A stretch of 64,000 nt of DNA from Fennellomyces sp. T-0311 (lineage: Eukaryota > Mucoromycota > Mucoromycetes > Mucorales > Lichtheimiaceae): the NCBI GenBank assembly GCA_025266875.1, contig JALLLT010000047.1, forward strand, positions 1 to 64,000, in the 5' to 3' direction. The position numbers and the translations under genes are program-made. Shown one piece after another: positions 37,072-48,400 of this stretch; within the stretch, counting starts at the first letter, position 1; each line of letters opens with the position of its first letter. Under the pieces are notes generated by a model. That model was given only the letters and a program-made list of their open reading frames with translations, did no database searches and had not been told where the DNA came from.

Positions 37072-38915
37072 ATGCTACCCATCATTGAAAGTGCACACCA
37101 CGCTCTGCAAGCCGTTGAAAGAAGGCTAAGGGATCGCGTACTCGGCATTGATGCATCCGCTAAGCGGGTACTATTAGTGCTTGGAGTAACGGGAACCATT
37201 ACTTTTGCATTCTCCAAGTACATCCTATATCGACTTTACCTTCACCCGCTTACCAAGATTCCTGGGCCACGTGTATCATGGATCCCATTCATTGGAAACA
37301 TGTGGAACATTATTACTGAAGAGGTAAAGCAATGTGAAAGGTAAAAAAAAAGAATCTTTTGTGCTTATGAGACCTTTTTTTGCCAAGGCGGGAGCCCCTC
37401 ACAAGCGATGGACCCAAGAACACGGCGGAATTGTGCGTTATCACGGAGCATGGAACCAACCACGCATCATCGTCAGCGATCCAACGCTATTGAAGCAAAT
37501 TCTGATGACTCAACAATACGACTTTATCAAGACGCCCACCGATGTGAAAATTCTTGGTCGTATTGGCGGAAATGGACTCATTGTTGCAGAGGTAGGTACA
37601 TAAGCAGCGCTTTTACAAACCCACACATTCTAAACACATTCCCTATTTAGGGTGATGTGCATCGTCGACACCGCAAAATGCTCCATCCGGCATTCTCACT
37701 GCAAGCCATTCGAGATTTGGTACCCGTCCTCTTTGTTCCTGCCGTTCACCTATGCGAAAAATGGACGCAAGAGATCAAAGAAAAACAGACAGCTGACAAG
37801 GCAGTGGCCATCGATGTATCCCATGGGATTTCACTAGCAGCACTGGACGAGATTGGGTTGTTTGCATTCGGACAAGAGTTCCATGCCATTCGAAACGATG
37901 GGACCCACAAGATCAATAGATTGGGTGCGGCGTATCATACCATTTTTGATCCCAACCATCGATCCATGCTGCAATTGTTTGGCTTGTTCTTTCCGATACT
38001 CCAAAAGGTACCCACGTCACAGAATCGATTGATCCGCAAGGCATTGAGGACGATGCATGAAGAAAGCAGAAGGGTGGTGCAGCGCGGTATAGAACGCGCA
38101 CAATCCACGTCCAAGAACGAGAATTATTTGCTGGCATTGATGATTCGCTTATCAGATGACGAGTCGGGAAATGGGTTCACGCCCGAAGAATTGAGACAGC
38201 AATGTTTGACGTTTTTGGCTGCAGGGTACAACAACGAGAAAACAAGACGATGGACTCTTTTTAAACTAATCCACACGTATGTAGACACGAAACAACCGCC
38301 GCAGCATTATCATGGTGCCTGTGGTTTTTGGCACAGAACCAAGCAATCCAAGACGCATTGCGGGCCGAGATCACGCCCATGTTTGAAAAGATCGACATGA
38401 ACGACCCGATATTCCGTGGCAATCCGTTCCAAGGTGGCAGTGACACTCCGTCCTACGAAGGCATCAACCAACTGCACCTACTCAACAATGTGTGTCGCGA
38501 AACGCTGCGACTGATGCCCGTGGTGCCAATCACGTCGCGTCTTGCCACCAAGGACACGGTTATGAATGGCCATGTGATTCCCAAGGGCACGTATTTGCAC
38601 TTGCCACTGATTGTCAATCACCACAGCAAGGAACTGTGGGGAGCGGATGCGGAAGTGTTTCGACCCGACCGGTGGGACCAAGACGTGGCAGCCAAAGTCA
38701 GTCCATATGACTATTGTCCGTTTTTGGCGGGTGGACGTCAATGCATTGGCTATCGATTCGCACTCATTGAAATCAAGATCATTCTGGCCATGCTGATCAC
38801 CAAGTTCCAGTTCTTTGAGAAACCCGGATTCGTCTGCAAGAAGCAACAGCACATTACTCTTCGCCCATCCCCAAATATGATCCTGCTCGTTCGACCTGTC
38901 GAAACCAATATCTAG
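37072..38915 (+). CDS. Cytochrome P450 monooxygenase, CYP509-like (Mucoromycota-type)
   Basis: Haem-thiolate oxygenase anchored in the ER membrane; substrate unknown. Four exons (introns 37324-37387, 37592-37650, 38226-38284) give 553 residues from the ATG at 37072, which begins MLPIIESAHHALQAVERRL after a pyrimidine leader. An upstream ATG at 37006 would add 22 residues. A membrane anchor at about 35-50 is followed by the proline hinge IPGPR. The I-helix LAAG|HETT is restored only by removing the third intron. Other motifs: ETLR (K-helix), FRPDRWD, and FLAGGRQCIG with the haem-ligating Cys at about 497. Assignment to CYP509 is by overall resemblance and needs a family search. Its stop lies 56 bp from the convergent GEP4 stop. 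Confidence 0.92.
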
Positions 38916-38971
38916 ACAATCCCCCTTTTTTTGTATACTATTTTCGCCTATAAAAAGCATATATTTTCTGA

Positions 38972-39887
38972 TCACTGTCGAATGTAATCGGCTGCCTTCT
39001 TTACAGCTGGATGAGGCGGCGGCTGCACATTCAACTTTTGCAGGAACCAGATCAGGCTATGTTCCATTCGTCGAAACTGCGTGAACCAAAAGATCAACAA
39101 GATACTCGTATAATACTCTCAATAGCACTTACAATTAATGCTGCCTTATTATCACCCTCCTCTGTTACAATCTGTCTTGTCCAGATAGTCACGTTCCCAT
39201 TCAAATTGCCAAAAATGACATCAGTCAGTATGCGATCACCCACCATGGCCACATTGGGCGGAGAAGCGTGTGAAAAGTGCCTGGCTAAAGCTTCGCCACC
39301 GGAGGGTTTCTTTTCGCTGTGGCGCAGTACAGGGACGCCTATTGTTGCGCCATCAGGAACGAGACGTTATCGCGTATAAACAAAACTCTTACCCAAGGAA
39401 GCTTCCAGCTTTGTGGCTTGTGTAAAACGATGCGTTCTTCGGTAAGTTTTTTTTTATTACAAGAGTGATTGTATTTACTTATCTTTGTAATCCTTGTCGT
39501 CGTTGGTTCCGGCGGAATTGGATACAATGGCAATATTTTCTTTACCAAATGTTTCTTTACACTCGGTCCACGCTTCCTATAAAACGCGTTAGGTGACGTT
39601 ATTGTCAGATAATGAATAAAAAGGGTGCCTGAAACTCGGGATGAATATGTGCTACGTAGGGTGCTGTTAGGCAATTGTCCTTGTCGAATGCCATGGCTTG
39701 GATGCCGCCTCGACTTTTCAAGTGTTCAAAGTGAATGTTGCGAATGTCTTTAGGAAACCATTAAGTAATCATGTTGCAATGAATGTTTATTTTTACCATT
39801 GACGATGATATGCGGGATGGCCAAGCTTGGGTTCCATAGTACTCGGAATGAGTTTATGATTCCTGCGACATTCAAACTTTGCACCAT
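38972..39887 (-). CDS. GEP4: Mitochondrial phosphatidylglycerophosphatase (GEP4-like HAD phosphatase)
   Basis: Dephosphorylates PGP to phosphatidylglycerol in cardiolipin synthesis at the mitochondrial inner membrane, matrix side. Six exons give 220 residues. Introns: 39748-39796, 39577-39628, 39437-39478, 39339-39392, 39077-39132. HAD motif I is AFDKDNCLT (D-x-D-x-T), motif II is IVSNSAG and the late motif is VGDRILTDV. The N-terminus MVQSLNVAGIINSFRVLWNP matches the family start, so the ATG at 39885-39887 is chosen. Two introns are unusual: 39577-39628 appears to use a GC donor (CAG|GCACCC), and 39437-39478 is only 42 nt. Conserved sequence on both sides (HPEFQ|EAWTECKETFG; DK|THRFTQATKLEASLG) supports both junctions. 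The gene converges on the P450 gene. Confidence 0.9.
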
Positions 39888-40797
39888 TTCAAGAAACGTG
39901 TAGAAAATGTTTGTGTCCGCTTGCCAAAATTGATTTGTTTGGCCTAAACATCATCGACCAGCAAGGACAATCAAACTGGAGTGATCATCAACAACAAAAC
40001 ATTCAGGCTGAACACAATGGGGCTCAACCATTCAACAAATAGATCGCTCATTACGCAACAATAGACCAGTTCATTATCGGGACAATGGCGTGCATGCATT
40101 CGTCGTTAAATGAAGCCACGTTAGCATATGCGGAAGATAATAAATCCGGCGAGCTTACTCATATCCATCGACTTTTTCGTAAGCGCAGATGCCTGAACGT
40201 ATATTATTAATAGCAATCTGCAAGCAAAAAAAGCATGAACAAACATTGCTTGAGCAAGATCCTGGGTAATAGACCGTGTTGAACTACTCGCATAAAACAG
40301 CGCGAGCGAGATCGGAGTCATCTTGCATATAGTTTTTTTTTTAAAAAGATCATCGTTCTATGGAGAAAAAAGGGGACGATCGTCGGTGGCGTAACCATTT
40401 CGGGGAAATACCTTTTGTCCGAAAATGCACATCATGTCAAAGTAGCATAGCGGGTTGAAGGAACTCTATTTTATTTTTGACCATGTACGTTATGCAAGTC
40501 GGATGCGCCAAGACATATTGGGGGACTTTTTTTTTTATAAAAAAAAACAAAAATACCAAGTGACTATTAATACTTTTTGTATGTAATGCATGTCAACAAT
40601 CTGCAGTTTTGTATACACGTCTTGCGTTGACTCGAACATTATCTTTGGTATATTCACGAAAGGGATTGGCCAGTGCGGTGTTGCAAAGGTTTATTAAAAA
40701 CGGTACGTACCTATTACGTACGTACTAGGTGAACTCAGATCTTTGTTGAGCAAGCATGCGTGGGTCGGAGATGCACGAGAGAGTAAAAGAAAACAGA
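39888..40797. other. Intergenic upstream of GEP4, unassigned minus-strand ORF
   Basis: A minus-strand ATG ORF at 40121-40321 encodes 66 hydrophobic residues but matches nothing I know and has no clear partner exon. The remainder is AT-rich with long A and T runs near 40525-40550. No other gene seen. Confidence 0.35.
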
Positions 40798-41038
40798 TTA
40801 TATGAAGGCACGTGCTGCACAAAAGCCAAAAGGAATTTTATTCTTGCTGCCAAGATTCAAGATGGGACGGGCTTGTGGCGAAACAAAGAGGGTTGCGTTA
40901 GTCAATATGTCGATCATCTGGAATAGATCATCGGATGCGTAAGAAAAAAACGAAAAGCAGACTGACGTTATTGCATACCTCAACCGGGTATTTACATTTA
41001 TATTGAATGTTTTTAGTAATAACTATTACAATGGGCAT
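40798..41038 (-). CDS. Candidate 59-residue protein, two exons, unknown
   Basis: The ATG at 41036-41038 starts a 20-codon exon, followed by a 61-nt intron (40918-40978, GTATGC…TTCCAG) and a 40-codon exon ending in TAA at 40798-40800. The splice keeps frame (KYPVE|MIDILTNATLF). The product is basic and moderately hydrophobic, with no signal peptide. It lies 233 bp downstream of the PDK-like gene on the same strand and could also be part of that gene's 3' UTR. I recognise no family. Confidence 0.3.
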
Positions 41039-41271
41039 AATTTATATTTGAAGTGTTGGATGATATTAACTCTGAAAAAGGGGACGAACAAATTATACAG
41101 AGGGGCAGTAGTAAAAATGGCATGGGCAATTAAAGAGTGGTATGTAGATGATGTGCGGAATATATAGATTTACATATGTTCGAAAAGATGAATATGCCAA
41201 GAGAATTGCCCCTAAAGGTCTCGGGGGTGATAAAAGGGAAATCAGAGACGGTATGCAACGAAGTTTCTTTT

Positions 41272-42799
41272 TTATGCATGGCCTACTGCAGCCGAGAGCG
41301 ATACGGAATGATGATGGGGGTTGTATAACCGTTCTGGGGTTTGAGGTTCGTGTGAGATGGCATTGATGAAGGTATCCAGCTGGATCTGGGCGGTCTGAAG
41401 CGTGAGGGCCGGCGTAGCAGCGGCAGCAGCGCGGCCGTGATGGCGCAACAACATCTTGTGAGCTGTTGCCAAAGTACGAGAAGGATAACGTTCCAAAAGC
41501 GTGGCATCGCGGTCCAATGCCAAATAAATGGAAGCACCTAATCCATCGACAGACATGACATCCAAATTGCCGCCAAAATGGCTTGCCAACACTTTGGCTG
41601 CGCGCCAGCCGCTCATGGCTTCCCAAACGGCGGAGGCGTTGTTGTCTTGCGATACGGTGCGGTCTGATGTTTGTCCGAGAATGCGGGCACATGTGGGAAT
41701 ACCGATGGGATCGCGAGGGACATCCGGGATCAAATCACTTGGGAGCAATGGCACGTTGGATTCCAGTCGAAATCCGACGCTGGTGGGTCCGCCAAACACT
41801 TGAAGTTGGATATCTTGGTCGGGATTTCGCCATTGATGCCATGTGCGTTGCAGCCAATTGCTGCTGCTTGGTTGCTGTTGTTGATGGGAAATTTTGGACC
41901 GTAGCGCCATCAAGGATGATTCATAGAGAACGCGATGAAGCACGTTGGGGATGTAGGTCAATTCGGTGTCGATACGCGAGTCCAGTCGAATTTCAGGAAT
42001 TGGGATCTGACCACCTAGTGATGTGGCAAATGCATGTCGAGCGTCGTCGATGGCTTGCTTTGCGATAGTCACTGGACATACGGACTGTGCTTCGTTGCCA
42101 TCTTGGTTGGACCACGAGAGATGTTGATCTATGAAAGAACGTATTGGTTCAGGGATGCCAAGAAAAAAAAAGGGGGGAGGGGTGAGTGGGTGGTCATTGT
42201 TCCCCTTACCAAGTAAAAGTTGAATGCCAAAGCCGATTGTATTGATATTGTCCAGCAATGTCGATGAGGATAAGGCGTAGCGAAGTCGGATCAAATTGGA
42301 AGCTTGGCGCTGTTGAAGTGTGTTGAGCACATTTCGTAAGGCGCGGGGTGAGGTACCCTGAAGTGAAGGGTGGAGTAAGGTGCAGATATCGTGGAGATAG
42401 CCGTGGGCAACGTTGCGCACGATGGGAGATTGAAGTGCGTCGGGTGACAATGTGGATAAAAGTCGCAGAATATGGGTGTATCTGACAGGTAATTCGGAGC
42501 ACAAAAAGGAAGGCGCACTGGCGGCGGGTAAGGTTTCATTGTTATGAGCACTACTAAAAGAAGGTAATGTCAATTAACCCATCATCAAAACAATTGCCGG
42601 AAAAACATACCTCTTGTTATTCGTTGGTACCACCTTTGAAAGGTGCGATAACTGTTTAAAGTAAAATTATCCATATTAGCAAAAAGTGGTTGATCGAACG
42701 TTTTTGTAAATATTTTACCGAAACGCGTGTTTCCTGAGACGCCCATAGGCCGGCTAGAATGCGACGTGGAAGGACATTGATGATTTGTGATTGAAGCAT
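41272..42799 (-). CDS. Mitochondrial PDH/BCKDH-kinase-family protein with degenerate ATP-binding motifs
   Basis: The family phosphorylates or inhibits 2-oxoacid dehydrogenase complexes in the mitochondrial matrix. Four exons (introns 42652-42718, 42554-42610, 42129-42209) give 440 residues. The basic N-terminus (NVLPRRILAGLWASQETRVS) fits a mitochondrial presequence. A helical region at about 50-180 corresponds to the PDK four-helix domain, and a GHKL-like region follows. The N-box position reads LHRVLYESSLMALR, where active PDKs have an ELFKN(A/S)MRA-type motif, so the Mg-binding Asn is missing. The D-x-G-x-G loop and the GYGLP-type G2 box are also not recognisable, although the final GLGASIYLAL strand is. 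It is probably a pseudokinase or regulatory subunit. Distant relationship makes alignment by eye imperfect. Confidence 0.78.
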
Positions 42800-44069
42800 T
42801 ATTGTATTTCTCGAAAGAAGTTGCTAACGCGGCTTTTAATATATAAAAAAAAAAGTAATAAAAAAAAGATAAAAAGAAAGGTCGTCAAGGGGAATACGGG
42901 TCTTTATATATTTCACGACTCATGTCGGGGCCTTTGCTTCTCCAGCTTCTATACAGAATACTCCCCCCTTGCATTGGCTCTCTCAATGCTCACTCCCATT
43001 CCCCTTTTACCCTCTCTCTCCTCTCCCCCCAAAAAAAACAAATCCAGATATGCATATTGTGCGTTTATAGGTACTCCGATCGACATGCACTAGTTCTTTC
43101 CAAAGTCGACATTATCGACCACTTGCAAAGAAAAAAGAAATATAGCCAATGTTAGACAACGGTGCAGCTTCGTTTTGCATATCTAGAAAATCCATTTTCT
43201 TAATTGACAAGAGGTCGCTTCGGAGCTTTTCATGCAAGATTTGTTGTTGTTGTTGTTGTTGTGTATGTGGCCCCAGTCTAAAGCAGTGCAACAACCGGCT
43301 TTCTCTAACACTTGCGATAGAAAAAGGTAAAGCATGCATCCCCCAGCCCTTGTTTGTCCCATACATCTTTTACTACTTCTTTCGGCCGCTTATCGCGTGC
43401 TCATTTGACCTTATTCACTAGCTGCAAGTTATCAACAGCGCAGTGTTGTAACGCAAACAAAAAAGGAATCTATTCTTATTTGATGGATCGGGTGTGTTAC
43501 AATCGATCTTTTTTATTATTATTAAAAAAAGGCATCTTGACTGTTTGACACATGGAAACATGTGGAACAAACCATTTAGCACGGTTGTCAACAGTGGATG
43601 AACAACAACTAGGGGAACTCGAGCAAGCCATGACAGCATGAGCTGTTTAAAGAAGGATCGACTGGGGAGCTATGGCGATTAGGCTTTGGCCATCCGTATC
43701 TGCTTCATAGAAAGGGAGATGCCTGTGGGCGAAACTTTATACCAGGACTTGGTTAAATTGGGTGCATTAAGCGAAGAGCCTATTTAGGTAATGCAAAAGA
43801 TGGAGTGGCGCCGTGCCTGTTTGTTCCTCGATGGTGGGGGGAGTGTTAGCAAACAAAAAGCATGCTCATGGCAGGATGATCATTCATTTTTTCATCTTTT
43901 TTGTCATATTTATCTTTTAAAAAAAACAAAAAAAGCAACCGCAGGAAAGAGAGAAAGAGAGAGAGAGAGCGAGAGAGAAAGAGGAAAGGGCAAGTAGGGA
44001 TGATTAATTTAGCGAACCAATCAAGTAGGAATGTACAGTGAGGGTAGAAGAAAAAGGGATCCACGTCGT
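42800..44069. other. PDK-like gene promoter and Atf1-like gene 3' flank
   Basis: Pyrimidine-rich DNA at about 42935-43030, a (TTG)7 tract at 43241-43261 and a GA-rich tract at about 43945-43990. Short coding-like stretches at about 43130-43290 (minus) and 43560-43790 (plus) do not assemble into a recognisable protein. No gene supported. Confidence 0.4.
43241..43261. repeat. Trinucleotide microsatellite (TTG)7
   Basis: Seven perfect TTG units, which would read as poly-Gln on the minus strand in a short unassigned ORF. Confidence 0.9.
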
Positions 44070-45393
44070 TTAAAATCGCAGTACACCGGACGTTCCGGCG
44101 ACCATGCCTTGTGTCTGTGGATGGCTCGAGAACGTCATCATACTCTGTTGCATGCGACCATTCGACGACGTGGATGATGTGGGTTCGGCGGGAGAAGGGT
44201 GAATCATGGACGACTTTTGGATGCCGGTGTTGCTATTGTACGCCGCCGCCTGCTGTTGCTGGGCCACCGGACAGTCTTTATGGGCCAGCAGCAAGGTTTT
44301 CAGGTTGACGATTTCCTCACGTAAGGCGTTGGCCTGCATTTGAAGCTGTTCGTTGTCGTTTGTCAAATACTCCACCTTGGCTTGCAAATTATTGAGCCAT
44401 TGCTTCTTGCGCTGTCGGCACTTTAATGCCGCTATTTTGTTTGTTTGTTTGACGGGATGAGATCATCGAGAGGACATACACACAAAAGGTCATCTTTCTT
44501 TACCTATGCGATTCCGTTCCAGAAAGTTTTTGCGCTTTTCTTCATCTTCGTCCTTTTCGTTGGATGGCCGCGTTCGCTTTTTCCGTGCTTCTTTGGTATC
44601 TTGGATCATTTTGGTATCTTGGTCTTCTTGCTTGATGGCCTGCGAGGTGGCTGTGGATGAGATGCTTGGAACACTCGCTGAACTGCTCATGGAACTGGAA
44701 CGACCATACGCGGGTGCAGGTTCATCCGCCGGGCCAGCCATGGCAAATGAAAGCGCGGGGTCTATTACATCATGTCAACATCATTTTTGTGGCTCCCTTT
44801 TTTTTTCCCACTTACCTGCAGCATAGATATGACTCGTTGGGCGTTGCTGTTGCTGCGATACAGACGAATATGGCGGCATGATTCCGAAATCAGATGGATT
44901 GGCAGGACCTTGCAACATGGATGGCGAGAGAGGGCCGGCACGCAAGGAGTTCCATGCAATCTGATTCGCTACGTCCTTTGGTAACACACCACTTCGCAAC
45001 AACGGTGGGACCGGACTGGTAATGGCAGCAACAGGCGGTAAAACCGGCTTATGGCTGCTGCTGCTGTTGCTGCTGTTGCTGCTGTTGCTGCTGCTACTGC
45101 TGCTTGAACTGCTCAAACTATCGCATGTCGCTGGTTTGGTTTCGGATTTCTCGGACACGGCCACGCTCGAGAAACTCTGCTCGAAGGGATTGGGCTCTTG
45201 ATCTAATTTCGCACTCGGGTTTAATGGTAGCACAGCCATAGGAGGGCTGTTATCCTCCTCTATAATACAGGTTCAATATCTTAAGAAACAAAAAAGAATC
45301 ATGGAAAAAGATAAAAAACGAACCTTGGGGTGATTTTTTGTTTTGGGCTGGATAGTCGACACCGGTCGCATTCGTAACATTGCCTTGGACCAT
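44070..45393 (-). CDS. atf1: Atf1/ATF-CREB-type bZIP transcription factor
   Basis: Nuclear effector of the stress MAPK pathway in other fungi. Five exons (introns 45260-45323, 44762-44815, 44432-44503 and the short first-exon junction included) give 377 residues. The first exon starts with the ATG at 45391-45393 and splices in frame into EEDNSPPMAVLPLNP. The N-terminal block KLDQEPNPFEQSFS is the conserved osmotic-stress/activation motif of Atf1 homologues. A Ser tract follows. The bZIP is split by the last intron: RKNFLERNRI|AALKCRQRKKQWLNNLQAK, followed by a zipper and EEIVNLKTLLLAHKDCPVA, nearly identical in pattern to fission yeast Atf1. The DNA target is expected to be a CRE-like site. 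If the first exon is wrong, the ATG at 45239 gives a protein 52 residues shorter. Confidence 0.92.
45054..45104. repeat. Imperfect (CTG/TTG)n repeat encoding poly-Ser/Asn in Atf1-like protein
   Basis: Seventeen consecutive near-identical triplets on the plus strand, read on the minus strand as Ser and Asn codons (SSS, SNSSNSSNSS). A likely site of length polymorphism in the activation region. Confidence 0.8.
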
Positions 45394-46106
45394 GAGGTAT
45401 ATATATTTCTTTTAATCGACCCTGTGGTTCCGAAGCTTATTGTTCCTTGGATAATCAGTGCTCCGTCGATTGGAATTTGAAAATGACCGTTCTGTGCACA
45501 CACACGCAGAAAAAAACAAAACAAACTGGGCTTTTTAACAAAAGACGTTGGTTGCGTAGAACAATGAGTGGTGGAAAAATTAGTGAATGATTGGAGAAGG
45601 AAACAAAAAAAAAGAAAAAAAGAAGGCTTGCTCCTAACGCAGCAAAGACAGGAGTGCCCAAGCAATTCATTTGATTGGCCTGCGCATACGTCATTGCTTT
45701 TTTCACGGAAATCCTGTCTATGCTTGGATAGCCACACCATATATAGCATCCCATTCTGCTACTGCCCACGGCTGCGAAGAGGGGGGTGCGGTTGTCATGA
45801 AATAGGGCAGATCCAGTTGCGTCTGTTGCCGTGTGCCCAGTGGATGACATGAAACTCGCAACAAAACGAATTGGTTTCACGGATACAGGGGAATGATGTG
45901 CCTGCCTGGGAAAAAAACAAAATTATAATTGCCGCAAAAGTTTGACAGCTTTTTCGGATGCGCAACGCTGAAAGCAAAATAGAGTGGCACCCCTCTGTGT
46001 GTGTGTTTCATTTGAGGCGGCATGGCTACCAACAACAAACGAGAAGGGCTTTAAAAGCGGACATGGTTTTTTTTGTTTCCATGTTACTTTTCCTCTTCCT
46101 TTCCAC
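45394..46106. promoter_or_regulatory. Divergent promoter between Atf1-like and Avt-like genes
   Basis: A 713-bp spacer separates the start codons of two divergently transcribed genes. It contains a GCTATATATGG box near 45730-45740 and pyrimidine-rich leaders on both sides. Minus-strand ORFs here overlap these elements and are not supported as genes. Confidence 0.5.
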
Positions 46107-48053
46107 ATGTCCTCTCCCATTCGGGTGCCCTCGAATACCCATCCCTCGCGGCTGCCGCCTAACTACGGCTCGTTGTATCCCGCAACTTCCAGCGATCAGC
46201 AAGACCATCACGTATCCGATGCCTCGCCGCGTTCTTTCCGCGATGCCGTGGAGTCCTTTGCTGGATCTTATTCCCGAGCTTCCATCCTGTACGTTGCAGA
46301 GAACCTCACTGCGCCGAGTCTCCACGAAGACATGCTACCGGATCATCGAACCATGGATGAAGAAGAACGCGGCCGCATGAGCGAAGATTCAAAGTTACCC
46401 AGGTGAGGCTATTTAAGGGGAAAGAGAGAGAGAGATTGGCGCGCAAATGGCTCACATCATCCGCTGATTCATACAGAACCCCCCACTTTGACGAGGCATC
46501 GTTGGGTCGGACACTTTCACAACGCACGGCTACGGGCGGAAACTACCACTTGTTTCCATCATTATCACGCCACACCACTGTCGGATCCGTCCTTTCGCAA
46601 CAGCTACTTCAGCAATACGAAGACACGTCCTTCACACCCGCGCCGCCTCGATCGACGTTTCTGCAGTCGGTATTCAACGCAGTCAACGTATTGATTGGTA
46701 TTGGTATCCTAGCGCTGCCACTGGCATTTCGATGCGGCGGATGGCTGGGTGGCTCGTTGATCTTTCTGTTTTGCGCGGCGGGAACGAATTACACTGCCAA
46801 AATTATTGTCCGCTGTCTGGACGCTTCAACCGGCGCTACAACGTATGGTGACATGGGCGCTGCCGCATTCAACGAAAGCGGTCGCACGTTGGTCAGTGGT
46901 GTGTTTATTGTCGAGTTGATGACCATTGGCATTGCCATGGTTGTGTTGCTCGGTGACGGCATCCAGTCGTTCTGGCCCCACATTGATCTCATCACCGTCC
47001 GCGTCGTCTCGTTCTTTGTCTTGACCCCCACTCTATTCTTACCCATGCGCAAACTGGCCCTGACCAGCCTGGTGGGCATTTTGGCATGCGTTTGTTTGTT
47101 ATTGACCGTCATTTTCGACGGATTTTCCAAAAAGACGCAGCCCGGAAGTTTATTGGATCCCATGGTTTGTTTTGGATTAAATGACGCTTGCTTTTGTGTA
47201 TGTATATATAACTCACATGGGGGGGGGAACGAAACGGATAGGATACAGAGATGGTTCCCTCTGAAATTTACAACCTGCCACTGGCCTTTGGTCTGGTGAT
47301 GGCCGGGTTCTCGGGTCATGCAGTGTTCCCATCGATTTACCGCGACATGGAGGATCCAAAACAGTACGAACGCATGGTCGACATTGCATATGTGGTCACT
47401 GCATTCGCGTACATCACGATGGCCGTGACAGGCTATCTGATGTTTGGCCAGGAAACAATGCAGGAGGTAACAAGAGAAAAAAAAAACTCAGCAACGATAG
47501 CATTTTCAATTTGAACTTTTATGTTGATAGATAACGCAAAACCTGGCATCTACCCCAGGTTATAACAAGGCCGTAACACAGTTTGGTGTTGGATTGATCG
47601 TCTTGACTCCGCTGGCAAAGTATGGATTAATGCTGAATCCCGTCAGTTTGAGTTTGGAACTCTCCCTGTTGAGCCGATTCGAAGAATGGATCAAGTTTCA
47701 GCCTTGGCGGAAACACATCATCACATCCTCCATCCGCATCATTGTCAGCCTTGTGATTGTCTATGTGGCCACCGTTTTTCCAGGCTTTGATCGTGTGGTG
47801 GTAAATATTTGACCCTTGGATCCCCCGCCTAGAGTGTCACTCTAATGTCTTTCTATATATATATATATAGTCTCTGCTAGGTGCCTTGTTCAGTTTCGGT
47901 ATCTCGGCCATCTTTCCTTTGCTCTGCTACCGTCGCTTGTTTGGAGACTCCATCACCTTCCGAGAATCCATCCTAAACAACTTTATCTTGGTGGTGTCGA
48001 CCATTATGGCCATATTCGGCACTATATGGAGCTTCCTTCCAAACAACATTTAA
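46107..48053 (+). CDS. Amino acid transporter of the AAAP family (Avt1-like, vacuolar)
   Basis: Predicted to move neutral amino acids across the vacuolar membrane by proton coupling. Five exons (introns 46403-46476, 47165-47250, 47467-47530, 47801-47870) give 550 residues. A hydrophilic N-terminus of about 190 residues precedes the first membrane segment, as in Avt1. The family start VFNAVNVLIGIGILALPLAF is clear, followed by about ten hydrophobic segments. The core block LPLAFGLVMAGFSGHAVFPS is also conserved. The second intron ends at a CAGAG|ATG junction (one AG downstream of a CAG) because only that keeps frame; using CAG would shift it. The last intron ends in a TA repeat. The substrate is inferred from family only. 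Confidence 0.9.
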
Positions 48054-48400
48054 GCCCCATGATTTATCCAACACCCTATATACCAACTTAGAAAAAAACA
48101 AAAAAGGCCTTTTTTTACAATAAAAAGTCATGTAAGACATTAAATCCACAAAAGCATATTGATAAAGAGCTACTACAAGGACAAATTGAAAGGTTGGAGG
48201 GAGGTAGGAAGAGGAGGGGGGTGGGAGGGAGAGGCGAATGGAAAGCAATAGTAAAAAAAAAGATGATGGGTTTGATGGGAGAGTGAGTAAGTTGCGTGAT
48301 CCACTTTTTTGTTTTCCACTTGTCAAACCGAGTTATATATATAGAAAAAAATATGTACTATCCTGTAAGCTTTCTAGTCATTTTGTTACCAGCCGGTGAA
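48054..48400. other. Convergent 3' spacer
   Basis: 3' flanks of the convergent transporter and SAPS genes; ACAATAAAAAG near 48118-48128 is a possible polyadenylation signal. No gene seen. Confidence 0.5.

Noticed and set aside
40121..40321. 66-codon minus-strand ORF upstream of GEP4
   Set aside because: Starts with ATG but no splice partner, family or promoter could be supported.
45273..45880. Two overlapping minus-strand ORFs (158 and 141 codons) upstream of the Atf1-like gene
   Set aside because: They overlap its first exon in another frame and its probable promoter; compositions are low-complexity and no family is seen.
46789..47319. 176-codon minus-strand ORF
   Set aside because: Antisense of membrane segments of the Avt-like transporter.
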